From positions 1 through 42,807 of the forward strand of contig JAKEGM010000053.1 in assembly GCA_022615575.1 (NCBI GenBank): a DNA stretch of 42,807 bases, read 5' to 3'. Of the stretch, positions 26,107-34,097 are shown in pieces. The notes beneath the pieces are model-generated. The model saw nothing but the letters and a program-made list of their open reading frames with translations, searched no databases and was not told the origin of the DNA. Position numbers and translations under genes: made by a program. Position 1 is the first letter of the stretch. The number at the start of each line of letters is the position of its first letter. This DNA is from Planctomycetales bacterium. GTDB lineage: Bacteria > Planctomycetota > Phycisphaerae > Sedimentisphaerales > Anaerohalosphaeraceae.

Positions 26107-27692
26107 AATCCATCCGGCTTAACATTTAAGATTTCGATATCCCGATAAAAGTTCAGTTTGGCCAGCATATAATTTACAAGCGTCGATGTCGTATCGTTCT
26201 GAGCGGACAGCAGCGAATCCTGCGAGTCCAGTAAATCACGCGATTGCGCCCGGCCCGCCTGCAAAAGCATTTTTGTGCTGTTGACCCGCTCCTGGGCCAG
26301 TTCCAAGCTGTTTTTCTGAATCTGATGCCGGCGTGCCGCCTCAATCAAGCTTCGGTAGGCATTGCGAATGTCCAGTTTGACCTCATCGACAGTCAGTTCA
26401 TAGTCCCGCTGGGCCTGAAGACAGGAAATCAGGGCCCTCCGATAGGCCGCCGCTTCTGTTTTCTTATTCAGCGGCAGGTCCAGAATCAACCCTGCATTAT
26501 AAGTTCCCTCGTGAAACCGCAGGCGTTCCAAGTCTGTATCCGGCGTCGAAGGCACATTGGCGCTGGCAACCAGGTCCAACTGAGCACGCAATGCGTCGGC
26601 AGCCACTTCCACCTTGCGACGGGCATCGTCCAGCTGGTCAAAGGCCGTCGCAAGGTCAAGACGATTTTCAAGGGCGATCTGCACCGCATTATCCACGGGG
26701 AAATTGGGTTCAGCGATTCTCATCAATGAAAGCTCTTCCAGCACCCCGGAATCCAGCTCGAATTGAGCATCAACCGGAAGCGACAGTAGCAATTTGAACT
26801 CATCCAGGGCCTGCTGATACGTGCGTTCCGCCCCTGCCAGATTATCCCGTGCCTGAAGCATCTGCTGTTCGGTCTGGGCCGCTTCCATCGGCGCCAGTTT
26901 GCCCGCCTGAGCTCTCAGCGTGGACTCCTCATAGGCGGCCTGAAGACTGGTGTAATTGCTTTGAGCGTTTTTGACTCTGTCCTGCGATTGCAGTGTCCGC
27001 AGATACCCCTGTACAATCGACACCACGAATTCCTTTCGATAGCGGCTGAAAGTCCGTATCTGGTACAAGACATTGCGTTCAGCCTGGGTCAGATTTTCCT
27101 GGACCACCTCTTTTGTGCTGCCTCGCAGAAGCGGCTTTGAAATACTGCCGCTTAAAACCGAACCCAGCGAAGTATCGGGGTCTCCTGTCAGCAATTGCAC
27201 CCAATCGATTGCGATGCCAGCACCGATTTGGGTGCCGTCGGCCAGAAGTTGTTCGAATCCCACTTGGCCTCCTGCGCCAACGGACTCGTCTTCTGCATTT
27301 CGTGTATATCTGCCGTCAATCGTACCAAACCATTGGCGGACAAAATCATACCGCTGCAAGGTCAAATTGAGAGTCGTTGTATAGAGCGATTCCTTTTGTG
27401 ACTGATACTGCCGGCTCCGCGCGGTCGCAATCGCAACCGCCTGGGCGAGCGTCAGGTGGTCGGGAGGAATCCAGTTGGGGTCAAAGGTCAAATCGTTGGG
27501 GTCGCCGGCAACATCGGAGATACGGTAATTGGCCTTGACCCCATGCTCCGGGCGCCATTTTTCGTCCAGAATGGAATAAACTTCCTCATCCGCCTGGGCC
27601 TTGTAGTCATCCTGTGTTTTACAGCCCACCCAACCCAGCAAAAAGAGTACTGCCATCCATAAATATATTTTTTTGTTTTTGGTATTGTCCAA
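26067..27692 (-). CDS. TolC-family outer-membrane channel, probable lipoprotein
   Basis: About 541 residues. The N terminus has a lysine-rich start and hydrophobic core, MAVLFLLGWVGCKTQ, with a Cys where a lipobox would be cleaved, though W at -3 is unusual. The body is the OEP fold: two long helical repeats (for example RNVLYQIRTFSRYRKEFVVSIVQGYLRTLQSQDRVKNAQ, and later NSLELAQERVNSTKMLLQAGRAQSRDLLDSQDSL), as in TolC homologues. It would be the outer-membrane exit of the tripartite pump encoded by the next three genes. I prefer a TTG at 27692 with GGGG six bases upstream. A TTG at 27707 is an alternative; both lie before the signal peptide. Confidence 0.9.
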   Translation of the reverse strand: MDNTKNKKIYLWMAVLFLLGWVGCKTQDDYKAQADEEVYSILDEKWRPEHGVKANYRISDVAGDPNDLTFDPNWIPPDHLTLAQAVAIATARSRQYQSQKESLYTTTLNLTLQRYDFVRQWFGTIDGRYTRNAEDESVGAGGQVGFEQLLADGTQIGAGIAIDWVQLLTGDPDTSLGSVLSGSISKPLLRGSTKEVVQENLTQAERNVLYQIRTFSRYRKEFVVSIVQGYLRTLQSQDRVKNAQSNYTSLQAAYEESTLRAQAGKLAPMEAAQTEQQMLQARDNLAGAERTYQQALDEFKLLLSLPVDAQFELDSGVLEELSLMRIAEPNFPVDNAVQIALENRLDLATAFDQLDDARRKVEVAADALRAQLDLVASANVPSTPDTDLERLRFHEGTYNAGLILDLPLNKKTEAAAYRRALISCLQAQRDYELTVDEVKLDIRNAYRSLIEAARRHQIQKNSLELAQERVNSTKMLLQAGRAQSRDLLDSQDSLLSAQNDTTSTLVNYMLAKLNFYRDIEILNVKPDGLWEPLEKTDEKLF

Positions 27693-27891
27693 AAATAACC
27701 CCGACAATTAATGCTACGATGCATTCCAGAAAGAATTTTACCCTTAATTATTCGCAACATTCAGCAGAAAACGACACCCTCCTGCCGACGCGTGTACAAA
27801 CGCACATAAAGATAGTATTATTGCTTACTTATTGGTTACATTTAAAATTCAATACGGCCAGCGATCTGGGAGACACAAAACGGTATTCCGC

Positions 27892-28374
27892 TTACCGGTC
27901 AAGGTCAAAAACATCCAGCCAGAGGTCGGTTTCACGGTCGGTCAGACCGTGGCGCTTCTGGGAAGGTTCCGGGGCCGGCCGGTTTGCTTGTTTTTCCATC
28001 CGGTTTAAAAGGATTTGCCAGAAATTTTCCGCAGTTAAAGCGGTCGCTTTGCGTTTGACGGCGGCCGTTCGAAGACGCCGATCTGAACTGACAACAAAAA
28101 GACTTTTAGGGGCAGTATTGTCCTGTATCTTGTCCTCGATAATGCTATCCGCTTCACGGTTTTCACCGGAAAAATACACTTCAAGAGAACGCATCCCCGC
28201 TAAAGCGCTTTTGTCGGAAGGCCCGATGCCATCAAAGATGATACGGCCATGATCGCGAATGCAGCACAGATAATCGGACAACGCCCGGCACAACTGCACA
28301 TCCGTGAAAGACGCAAATTCCTCCATTTTCTGGATTGCCCTGAGCAAATTATAGCCATCAAACAAATAGGGCAT
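27892..28374 (-). CDS. NYN-domain ribonuclease-like protein (YacP/Rae1 type)
   Basis: 160 residues. It begins MPYLFDGYNLLRAIQ, whose Asp opens a PIN/NYN active site. Further acidic residues of the site occur in GRIIFDGIGPSD, READSIIEDKI and LFVVSSDRRLRTAA. This pattern matches the YacP/NYN family. The Firmicute member Rae1 is a ribosome-associated endoribonuclease. The gene is the last of the pyrR-pyrB-pyrC unit, three bases after the pyrC stop, so it is presumably co-transcribed. A functional link to pyrimidine synthesis is not known. The C-terminal 25 residues look variable. Confidence 0.85.
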   Translation of the reverse strand: MPYLFDGYNLLRAIQKMEEFASFTDVQLCRALSDYLCCIRDHGRIIFDGIGPSDKSALAGMRSLEVYFSGENREADSIIEDKIQDNTAPKSLFVVSSDRRLRTAAVKRKATALTAENFWQILLNRMEKQANRPAPEPSQKRHGLTDRETDLWLDVFDLDR

Positions 28375-28377
28375 GGG

Positions 28378-29673
28378 CTACTCTTTTTCTTCGAAGCGGA
28401 CTTCTCCGGCCACAAGCGTATAAAGGACTTTGCCCTTGACCTGCCAGCCGTGATAGGGACAGTTGCGTCCCTTGGAGTAGAATTTCTCGGCATCCACGGT
28501 CCATTGGGCATCCGGGTCGATCACCACGACATCCGCGCGGTCGCCAACAGCCAGACTGCCTTTGGCGACATTCAGCACGGCGGCGGGCTTGAAGGTCAGC
28601 ATCGCCAGCATTCGGGACCAGTCACAGACGCCGGTATCAATGAGGGCCTTGCGATACAGCGACAGAGCACACTCAATTCCAGCAATACCGCAGGGCGCCG
28701 TGAGAAATTCGAGTTCCTTTTCGCTTCTCAGGTGCGGGGCATGGTCGGTCGCCAAAGCATCAATAATACCGTCCGCAATGGCCTGCATGAGCGATTCGAT
28801 GTCTTTTTTGGTTCGCAACGGCGGATTGACTTTATAGTTGGTATCGTAATCCACGATGGCTTCTTCGGTCAGCAGCAGGTGATGCGGCGTAACTTCGCAG
28901 GTCACGGGCAGGCCTTCGACTTTAGCTTGACGGATGATGTTAACCGATCCGGCGGTGGAAATATGCTGGGCGTGATAGCGAACGCCGGTTTTTTTGACAA
29001 GCTGAATATCACGCCAGAGCATCAGTTCTTCCGCCAGCGGATCCATGCCGGGCAATCCCAAAACCGTGGCATTATAACCGGCGTTCATCACGCCATTTTT
29101 GCCAAGGGAACGGTCCTCGCAGTGCTGAGCAACAACCCGGCCAAATATCGAGGCGTATTTCATCGCACGAAGCATCACGCCGGTGTCCTGTACGCCGCTG
29201 CCGTCATCGGTAAAACCAATCGCCCCAGCCTGGGTCATCAGCCCCATTTCGGAAAGTTCCTTGCCCGCCCGCTCCTTGGTAATGGCCCCCATCACATAGA
29301 CAAAGGTCTTTCTCGCCTGCCGGCCCATACGATGGACATACTCGACGGACGTCGCTTCGTCGACAGGAGGCGTCGTGTTGGGCATGCAGACAACGGAGGT
29401 AAAGCCCCCTGCCACCGCCGCTGCCGAACCGGAAGCAATGGTTTCTTCTTCCTCGTCGCCCGGTTCGCGGAAATGCACATGCAGATCAATCAGGCCCGGG
29501 GCCACAATCTTGCCGGCCGCATCCATAACGCGGTCCGCCGGCTCGGTCAGTTTGCTGCCGATCCGGACGACCTGCTCGTCAGCCAGAAGAATATCGGCAA
29601 CCCGGTCGATGCTGTTTTTCGGGTCAATCAGCCGCCCGCCTTTTATCAGAATTCGCTGGGACTCGTTTTTCAT
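28378..29673 (-). CDS. pyrC: Dihydroorotase
   Basis: 431 residues, the class I (long) type. The metal-binding motif GLIDLHVHFREPGDEEEET (about 55-73) is clear, followed by the lysine/histidine ligand regions (YHAQHIST, VTPHHLLLTE) and the catalytic Asp region DALATDHAPHLRSEKE, with the C-terminal GDRADVVVIDPDAQWTVDAEKFYSKGRNCPYHGWQVKG typical of the amidohydrolase beta-sandwich. It closes carbamoyl-aspartate to dihydroorotate, the step before PyrD. It lies two bases after pyrB, as in many pyrBC pairs. Confidence 0.97.
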   Translation of the reverse strand: MKNESQRILIKGGRLIDPKNSIDRVADILLADEQVVRIGSKLTEPADRVMDAAGKIVAPGLIDLHVHFREPGDEEEETIASGSAAAVAGGFTSVVCMPNTTPPVDEATSVEYVHRMGRQARKTFVYVMGAITKERAGKELSEMGLMTQAGAIGFTDDGSGVQDTGVMLRAMKYASIFGRVVAQHCEDRSLGKNGVMNAGYNATVLGLPGMDPLAEELMLWRDIQLVKKTGVRYHAQHISTAGSVNIIRQAKVEGLPVTCEVTPHHLLLTEEAIVDYDTNYKVNPPLRTKKDIESLMQAIADGIIDALATDHAPHLRSEKELEFLTAPCGIAGIECALSLYRKALIDTGVCDWSRMLAMLTFKPAAVLNVAKGSLAVGDRADVVVIDPDAQWTVDAEKFYSKGRNCPYHGWQVKGKVLYTLVAGEVRFEEKE

Positions 29674-29675
29674 AA

Positions 29676-30644
29676 TTATTTTTCTTTTGTTTCCTGTGTC
29701 GCTGCTTGGTTAACTAAGAACAGGACCGCCATACGCACGGCCAAGCCGTTGGAAACCTGCCGCAAAATCACGCTGTTGGGACCATCGGCCACTTCCGATT
29801 CGATTTCCACGCCGCGATTCATCGGCCCCGGGTGCATCACCAGCATGTTTGGCTTGGCGCGTTTCATTCTATCCACCGTCAGGCCGAAGAAACGGGAGTA
29901 TTCCCGCACGGAGGGGAAAGGATTGCCGCCCAATCGTTCAAACTGTATCCGCAGCATGTTAATCACATCCAGCTTTTCAATCACATCGTCCAGACGGTGA
30001 GAAACTTTGACCGGCAGTTCCTGTACCCGCGCCGGCATCAGCGTCGGCGGACCGACCAGCGTAACCTCGGCGCCCAGTTTGGTCATCGCATAAATGTCGC
30101 TTCTCGCTACCCGTGAGTGCGCTATATCGCCGACAATACCGATTCTCAGCCCGTCCAGCGGCCCGCGCACCTGTCGAATCGTGTACACATCCAGCAGCGC
30201 CTGCGTCGGATGCTCGTGATAACCGTCGCCGGCGTTGACCACACAGGCATGGATGCATCGGGTCAGCAACTTAGGCGCTCCGCCGGCGCTGTGACGAATC
30301 ACGACAATATCCACGCCCATCGCCTCCAGATTACGGGCCGTATCAATCAGGGTCTCACCCTTGCTGACAGAGCTGGATTTTTCCGTAAATTCTATCACAT
30401 CGGCGCTGAGCCGGCTGGCCGCCAGCGTAAAACTGTTCCGCGTGCGGGTGCTGTCCTCGAAAAACATATTGACAACCACTTTGCCCCGCAGCGGCGGCGC
30501 TTTTTTAATCGACCGCGTGCTGAACTCTTCAAAGCCCTGTGCCGTATCGAGAATAAACTCAATTTCTTCACGGCTCAGGTCGTTTATGCCGATCAGATGC
30601 TTTCGCGTCCACTGAATTTTTCCGGTTCTTGAATGTGTACTCAT
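29676..30644 (-). CDS. pyrB: Aspartate carbamoyltransferase catalytic subunit
   Basis: 322 residues. The carbamoyl-phosphate site FEDSTRTRNSFTLAASRLSAD (about 65-85) contains the STRT motif. HPTQALLDVYTIRQ and later VMHPGPMNRGVEI are also diagnostic. It condenses carbamoyl phosphate with aspartate, the first committed pyrimidine step. No pyrI regulatory subunit is present in the window, so the enzyme is probably the small form, or associates with PyrC as in some bacteria. The start overlaps the stop of pyrR by one base (TAATG). Confidence 0.97.
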   Translation of the reverse strand: MSTHSRTGKIQWTRKHLIGINDLSREEIEFILDTAQGFEEFSTRSIKKAPPLRGKVVVNMFFEDSTRTRNSFTLAASRLSADVIEFTEKSSSVSKGETLIDTARNLEAMGVDIVVIRHSAGGAPKLLTRCIHACVVNAGDGYHEHPTQALLDVYTIRQVRGPLDGLRIGIVGDIAHSRVARSDIYAMTKLGAEVTLVGPPTLMPARVQELPVKVSHRLDDVIEKLDVINMLRIQFERLGGNPFPSVREYSRFFGLTVDRMKRAKPNMLVMHPGPMNRGVEIESEVADGPNSVILRQVSNGLAVRMAVLFLVNQAATQETKEK

Positions 30645-31168
30645 TACTCTACGATGACCCGATCTTCCTTGTCTATTTCGATAAAGTTCACTTGCACCAC
30701 CTGCGATTCATCCACATCCGTTTTCAGGCCGACATAATCGGCGCAGATAGGGTATTCATGATGCCCGCGATCCACCAGAACCGCCAGCCGCATTAATCGC
30801 GGCCTTCCCAAGTCCGTCAGCGCGTCCATCGCCGCCCGTACACTGCGTCCGGTGTGCAGCACGTCATCTACCAGAAGAATCAGTTTGTCGGTAATGTCGA
30901 AATCGATTTCCGTGCTGCGAACGGTAGGTTGCACCTCTTTGGGTTCGTTCAGGTCGTCCCGATAGAGGGTAATATCCAATGTTCCATTGAGTATCCGGCC
31001 GGAAAAATGGGTCTTGAGGGCCTTCACAAGCCGCTGCGCAAGAATTTCACCCCGACTGCGTATTCCAATGATGGCAATGTCGGTTTCGGCCGGAATATTG
31101 GATACGATTTGTCCTGCAATCTGCTTGATCTTTTCGTTAAGCTGATTTTTATCTATCAGGATTTTCAT
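30644..31168 (-). CDS. pyrR: PyrR bifunctional regulator/uracil phosphoribosyltransferase
   Basis: 174 residues from the ATG at 31168, which follows AGGAAATTC. The frame remains open upstream, but that part is the promoter. The PRPP-binding motif is LILLVDDVLHTGRSVRAAMDAL (about 93-114), preceded by DIAIIGIRSRGEILA and followed by VDRGHHEYPICADYVG. PyrR homologues bind pyr mRNA in a UMP-dependent way to promote termination and can also have UPRTase activity. It heads the pyrR-pyrB-pyrC-NYN operon. Its own leader of about 75 bases contains no terminator, so any PyrR control must act elsewhere or by another route. Confidence 0.94.
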   Translation of the reverse strand: MKILIDKNQLNEKIKQIAGQIVSNIPAETDIAIIGIRSRGEILAQRLVKALKTHFSGRILNGTLDITLYRDDLNEPKEVQPTVRSTEIDFDITDKLILLVDDVLHTGRSVRAAMDALTDLGRPRLMRLAVLVDRGHHEYPICADYVGLKTDVDESQVVQVNFIEIDKEDRVIVE

Positions 31169-31249
31169 GAATTTCCTGTCTTTTTTTGCTTGTTTTAACT
31201 TTTTACTTTGTTTGGGACGTAATTTAGCCGAAACTACAGGTTGACCGGG

Positions 31250-31278
31250 AGTATAACAATATCTGAAAACCAAAGCAA
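31250..31278 (-). promoter_or_regulatory. Promoter of the pyrRBC operon
   Basis: On the minus strand, TTGCTT (31273-31278), a 17-base spacer and TATACT (31250-31255), about 80 bases upstream of pyrR. The same -10 hexamer drives pyrK. Confidence 0.65.
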
Positions 31279-31330
31279 GAATTTTCGCAAGGGCAAATCG
31301 AGATTGACGGCACTGAAGATAAGGATTTAG

Positions 31331-31360
31331 TTGAAGTTTAATCGGATTTTATGCTATACT
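31331..31360 (+). promoter_or_regulatory. Promoter of the subtilisin-like gene
   Basis: TTGAAG (31331-31336), an 18-base spacer and TATACT (31355-31360), about 33 bases before the TTG start at 31394. It is divergent from the pyrR promoter about 50 bases away. Confidence 0.6.
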
Positions 31361-31393
31361 GTATAAGTTGGTTGAACAGACATTGGAGTTGAA

Positions 31394-33277
31394 TTGAGTC
31401 GGGCACTGCAAACAAATTATTCGCAGACATTCTTTGCAAGGGGTTTTCTTGTCCGGTTGGGTTTGGTGTGGGTAACTGTCATGTGCGTTCTGGCCGGCAG
31501 GGCTATTGCGGCCGACCAACCGGATACCCGCCCCTCTTCCGAAGGCACCGCTGTTGTGCCTGTTGAACCCGGCGCATTGGACTTCAGCCGCACCCGCGCC
31601 TTATGGCAGCAGGACCCCAACCTGACCGGCCAAGGCATTCGGATTTTATATGTCTGTCCAAGCCAGACATATATCAATGACCGTCCGCAGAATGATTACC
31701 GCTTCAATATGAATCATCACAGCCTGCATGATGCGGATGTGGCGTTTGAAGACGGTTCCAATGGTCGATATGGACTTTCTTCACATGAAACCGCGTGCGC
31801 AGGCATTCTGCTGGGGTTGGATGAACAGGCTGAATTTTCTGGTCTTGGGGCGTTTGAGTATCGCGGGGCCTGTCCGGATGCGTCGGTCGATGTCTATGAA
31901 TTCCGGCGTTTTGCCGCTTTATACCTTTTCGGCAAACAGCCGTTCACGGCAGATATTGTAACGCTGAGTTTTGGCAATCATTTTGAGGAGTGGTGGACGC
32001 GCGGATTGGAGCGTGCCGCTGCCGAAAAAGATTTCCTGGTCGTGGCCGGGATCGGCAATGGCACCGATGCCATTACGCCCAAACCGCTCTACCCGGCGGC
32101 AGGCTCAAACGTGCTGGGCGTCGGTGTCGTGGATGCCGTCGTGGATGCCGAGGGCACTATCAATCTGGCGGATTTTTCGACGCCTAAAGCGATTTATTCG
32201 AGCATCGGCCCCACCGAAGATGCACGCTGCAAGCCGGACATCGTCGCGCCGGGAACCGCTTTAGTACCCGTTCACACCAGCAACAACGGCTATCGCCTGG
32301 TGCATAACTGGTCTTCCCTGTCCGCCCCTGTTGTCAGCGGTACGGCCGCCCTGCTCTGGCAGGAAGCCGCTTCAAATGCAGGATTGCGGAAGGCATTTAG
32401 TCGGCCTGGCAAATCGCTGGTTTTAAAGGCCGTTTTGATGAATTCCGCACGAAAACTTCCGTTCTGGCACAAAGGGCAAATCGGCCCGGATGACGATCAC
32501 GCAGCGCCGCTGGATTTTGTGCAGGGAGCGGGGCTTGCGGATGGATTGGCGGCATATGACCAACTTACGGCCGGCCCGGGTACACTGGGCCAGGTACAGC
32601 TGGCTGGTTGGGACAACCGTGTTCTGGCGGACGGCGAACGGGGTTATGAATATGCATTTGAGGTTTCAGATTCGAACCAGGTTATCACCGCAACGCTGTG
32701 CTGGAATAGAGCGTATCAGCCGCAATATCCCTTCGGGCATCTCTCTGAGCAGGATGCCGATCTTCGGCTGGAGTTATGGGGGACAGAACCGAACGATCCC
32801 TCTCGGCAGGTCCTGTTGGACTACAGCGACAGCGCCGTTGACAATGTCGAACATATTTATTTTGCCAGCGATCCCAATTATGCAGCGTATGCCATACGGG
32901 TTCGAATAAGCGAGAATCGGCCGGCCAACCCCGCAATCCGTCAGCGGTTTGCCGTGGCCTGGTCGGTCGGGCCGAATCGACAAGCAGGCAATCCCTGGTG
33001 GTATGACCTGAACGCAGACGACAAGGTGGATGCATCGGACCAATTGATTTATGCCATACTCCAGAATGAAATCCTGTCGGACGAGGATACCGCATTTCTT
33101 GAGCAGCCGTTAAAATTATCGGCAGAGCGTCTGGAACTTCTCGCCCGTCACTGGCCGGACTGGAAACGCTATCTTGCCGATTGGGAACTGTCCCGCAAAC
33201 CGGCATCGGCCGTTTCAGATACTTCGCCCGCCATCGACACACAGGACCTGGCCGGTGATGTAGCCGCTGTCCAGTAA
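31394..33277 (+). CDS. Secreted subtilisin-like (S8) protein with dockerin-like tail; catalytic Asp apparently missing
   Basis: 627 residues from a TTG at 31394 with GGAG five bases upstream. Residues 18-40 form a signal peptide ending near AIAAD. About 70-400 is an S8 domain: GQGIRILYVCPSQTYIND sits where the catalytic Asp motif (V-x-x-D-T/S-G) is expected but has Cys instead of Asp. The His is retained in SSHETACAGILLG, the oxyanion Asn in VVAGIGNGTD and the nucleophile Ser in WSSLSAPVVSGTAALL. About 420-540 is a beta-sandwich, C-terminal to the protease as in many bacterial S8 proteins. At about 548-559 DLNADDKVDASD is a single dockerin-type calcium loop. It may be a pseudo-protease or use another acid. 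The last 63 bases overlap the opposite SDR gene. Confidence 0.85.
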   Translation: MSRALQTNYSQTFFARGFLVRLGLVWVTVMCVLAGRAIAADQPDTRPSSEGTAVVPVEPGALDFSRTRALWQQDPNLTGQGIRILYVCPSQTYINDRPQNDYRFNMNHHSLHDADVAFEDGSNGRYGLSSHETACAGILLGLDEQAEFSGLGAFEYRGACPDASVDVYEFRRFAALYLFGKQPFTADIVTLSFGNHFEEWWTRGLERAAAEKDFLVVAGIGNGTDAITPKPLYPAAGSNVLGVGVVDAVVDAEGTINLADFSTPKAIYSSIGPTEDARCKPDIVAPGTALVPVHTSNNGYRLVHNWSSLSAPVVSGTAALLWQEAASNAGLRKAFSRPGKSLVLKAVLMNSARKLPFWHKGQIGPDDDHAAPLDFVQGAGLADGLAAYDQLTAGPGTLGQVQLAGWDNRVLADGERGYEYAFEVSDSNQVITATLCWNRAYQPQYPFGHLSEQDADLRLELWGTEPNDPSRQVLLDYSDSAVDNVEHIYFASDPNYAAYAIRVRISENRPANPAIRQRFAVAWSVGPNRQAGNPWWYDLNADDKVDASDQLIYAILQNEILSDEDTAFLEQPLKLSAERLELLARHWPDWKRYLADWELSRKPASAVSDTSPAIDTQDLAGDVAAVQ

Positions 33278-33967
33278 GAAATCAATCACCCGGGTAATAT
33301 CCTTCGGCATCCCAAAACGTCCCGCCGGAATCATCGATAACTGTTTTTTCTCTTCGGAGGGGTCCATCTTGCCCGGCCAGGCAACGATACCGGGAGCAAT
33401 GGCATTGACGGTTATGCCGGGGGCCAATTCCTTGGCCAGCGACTTGGTCGCGGCAATAAGAGCGCCGCGAGAGGCGCAATAAGGGCTGTATTCGCCCCAC
33501 GGCTTTATGCCCGCCACATCGACCAGATTGATAATCCCCGCAAAGGGGTGACCGGCACTTTTCCATTCCAGCCCTTCTTTTTTCAGATACGTCGAAAACG
33601 CATTGCACAACAAAAGCGGCGCTGTAAGATTAATCGCCAGAACCTTCGACACATCGGCCTGTGAAAAAGTCCCCAGCGGCTGACGCTGAAAAATGGATGC
33701 CGAATTGACAATGACCCGCACCGGTCCCAGTTTTCGGGCCTGTTCAATAAGTAAGTCGGCACAGGCCGGCCCGCTTAAGTCCCCCTGCACCGCCTCCGCC
33801 TTTTGGCCCAACCGCCGGATGGCGGCGACGGCCTCCTCTGCCCGGGCGGCGTGGGTGCCGTAATGACAGAGGCAATGAAGGCCCTTTTGCCCCAGAAGAA
33901 CGGCAATTTCGCGTCCCAAGCCGCCGCTGGCGCCGGTAATAACCGCCGTTGTGTTTTTGAACTCCAT
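33215..33967 (-). CDS. Short-chain dehydrogenase/reductase, pteridine-reductase-like, with YxxxR
   Basis: 250 residues. The nucleotide motif is TGASGGLGREIA (about 11-22), and VNSASIFQRQPLG matches the NAS region of pteridine reductases. The central INLVDVAG has Asp where classical SDRs have catalytic Ser, as in PTR1/FolM enzymes. The active-site motif reads YCASR, so Tyr is present but the usual Lys is Arg. The end, YITGQVLCVDGGRSI, is standard. It may reduce dihydropterin-type substrates, but the changed Lys makes activity uncertain. A TACGAT box ends only eight bases before the ATG, suggesting a leaderless message. It overlaps the S8 gene by 63 bases at the 3' end. Confidence 0.85.
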   Translation of the reverse strand: MEFKNTTAVITGASGGLGREIAVLLGQKGLHCLCHYGTHAARAEEAVAAIRRLGQKAEAVQGDLSGPACADLLIEQARKLGPVRVIVNSASIFQRQPLGTFSQADVSKVLAINLTAPLLLCNAFSTYLKKEGLEWKSAGHPFAGIINLVDVAGIKPWGEYSPYCASRGALIAATKSLAKELAPGITVNAIAPGIVAWPGKMDPSEEKKQLSMIPAGRFGMPKDITRVIDFLLDSGYITGQVLCVDGGRSI

Positions 33968-33974
33968 GCCTTTT

Positions 33975-34003
33975 ATCGTACCTTAAACACCGGCAAACAG
34001 CAA
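33975..34003 (-). promoter_or_regulatory. Promoter of the SDR gene, very close to its start
   Basis: On the minus strand, TTGCTG (33998-34003), a 17-base spacer and TACGAT (33975-33980). The ATG is at 33967, so the transcript would begin at or just before the start codon. Confidence 0.45.
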
Positions 34004-34038
34004 GCGTGCCTCCGGCATAAAAAAGGTGTCAATTTTAC

Positions 34039-34066
34039 TTGCAGGGGTCGATTGAACGATTATAAT
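34039..34066 (+). promoter_or_regulatory. Promoter of pdxJ-dapA
   Basis: TTGCAG (34039-34044), a 16-base spacer and perfect TATAAT (34061-34066), about 30 bases before the pdxJ ATG. Confidence 0.7.
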
Positions 34067-34097
34067 GCACTCCATACACAATAATTAAGGACTTGCA

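Noticed and set aside
28249-30000. 583-residue plus-strand ORF opposite pyrC and pyrB
   Set aside because: Antisense to two unmistakable enzymes; the translation has no domain features.
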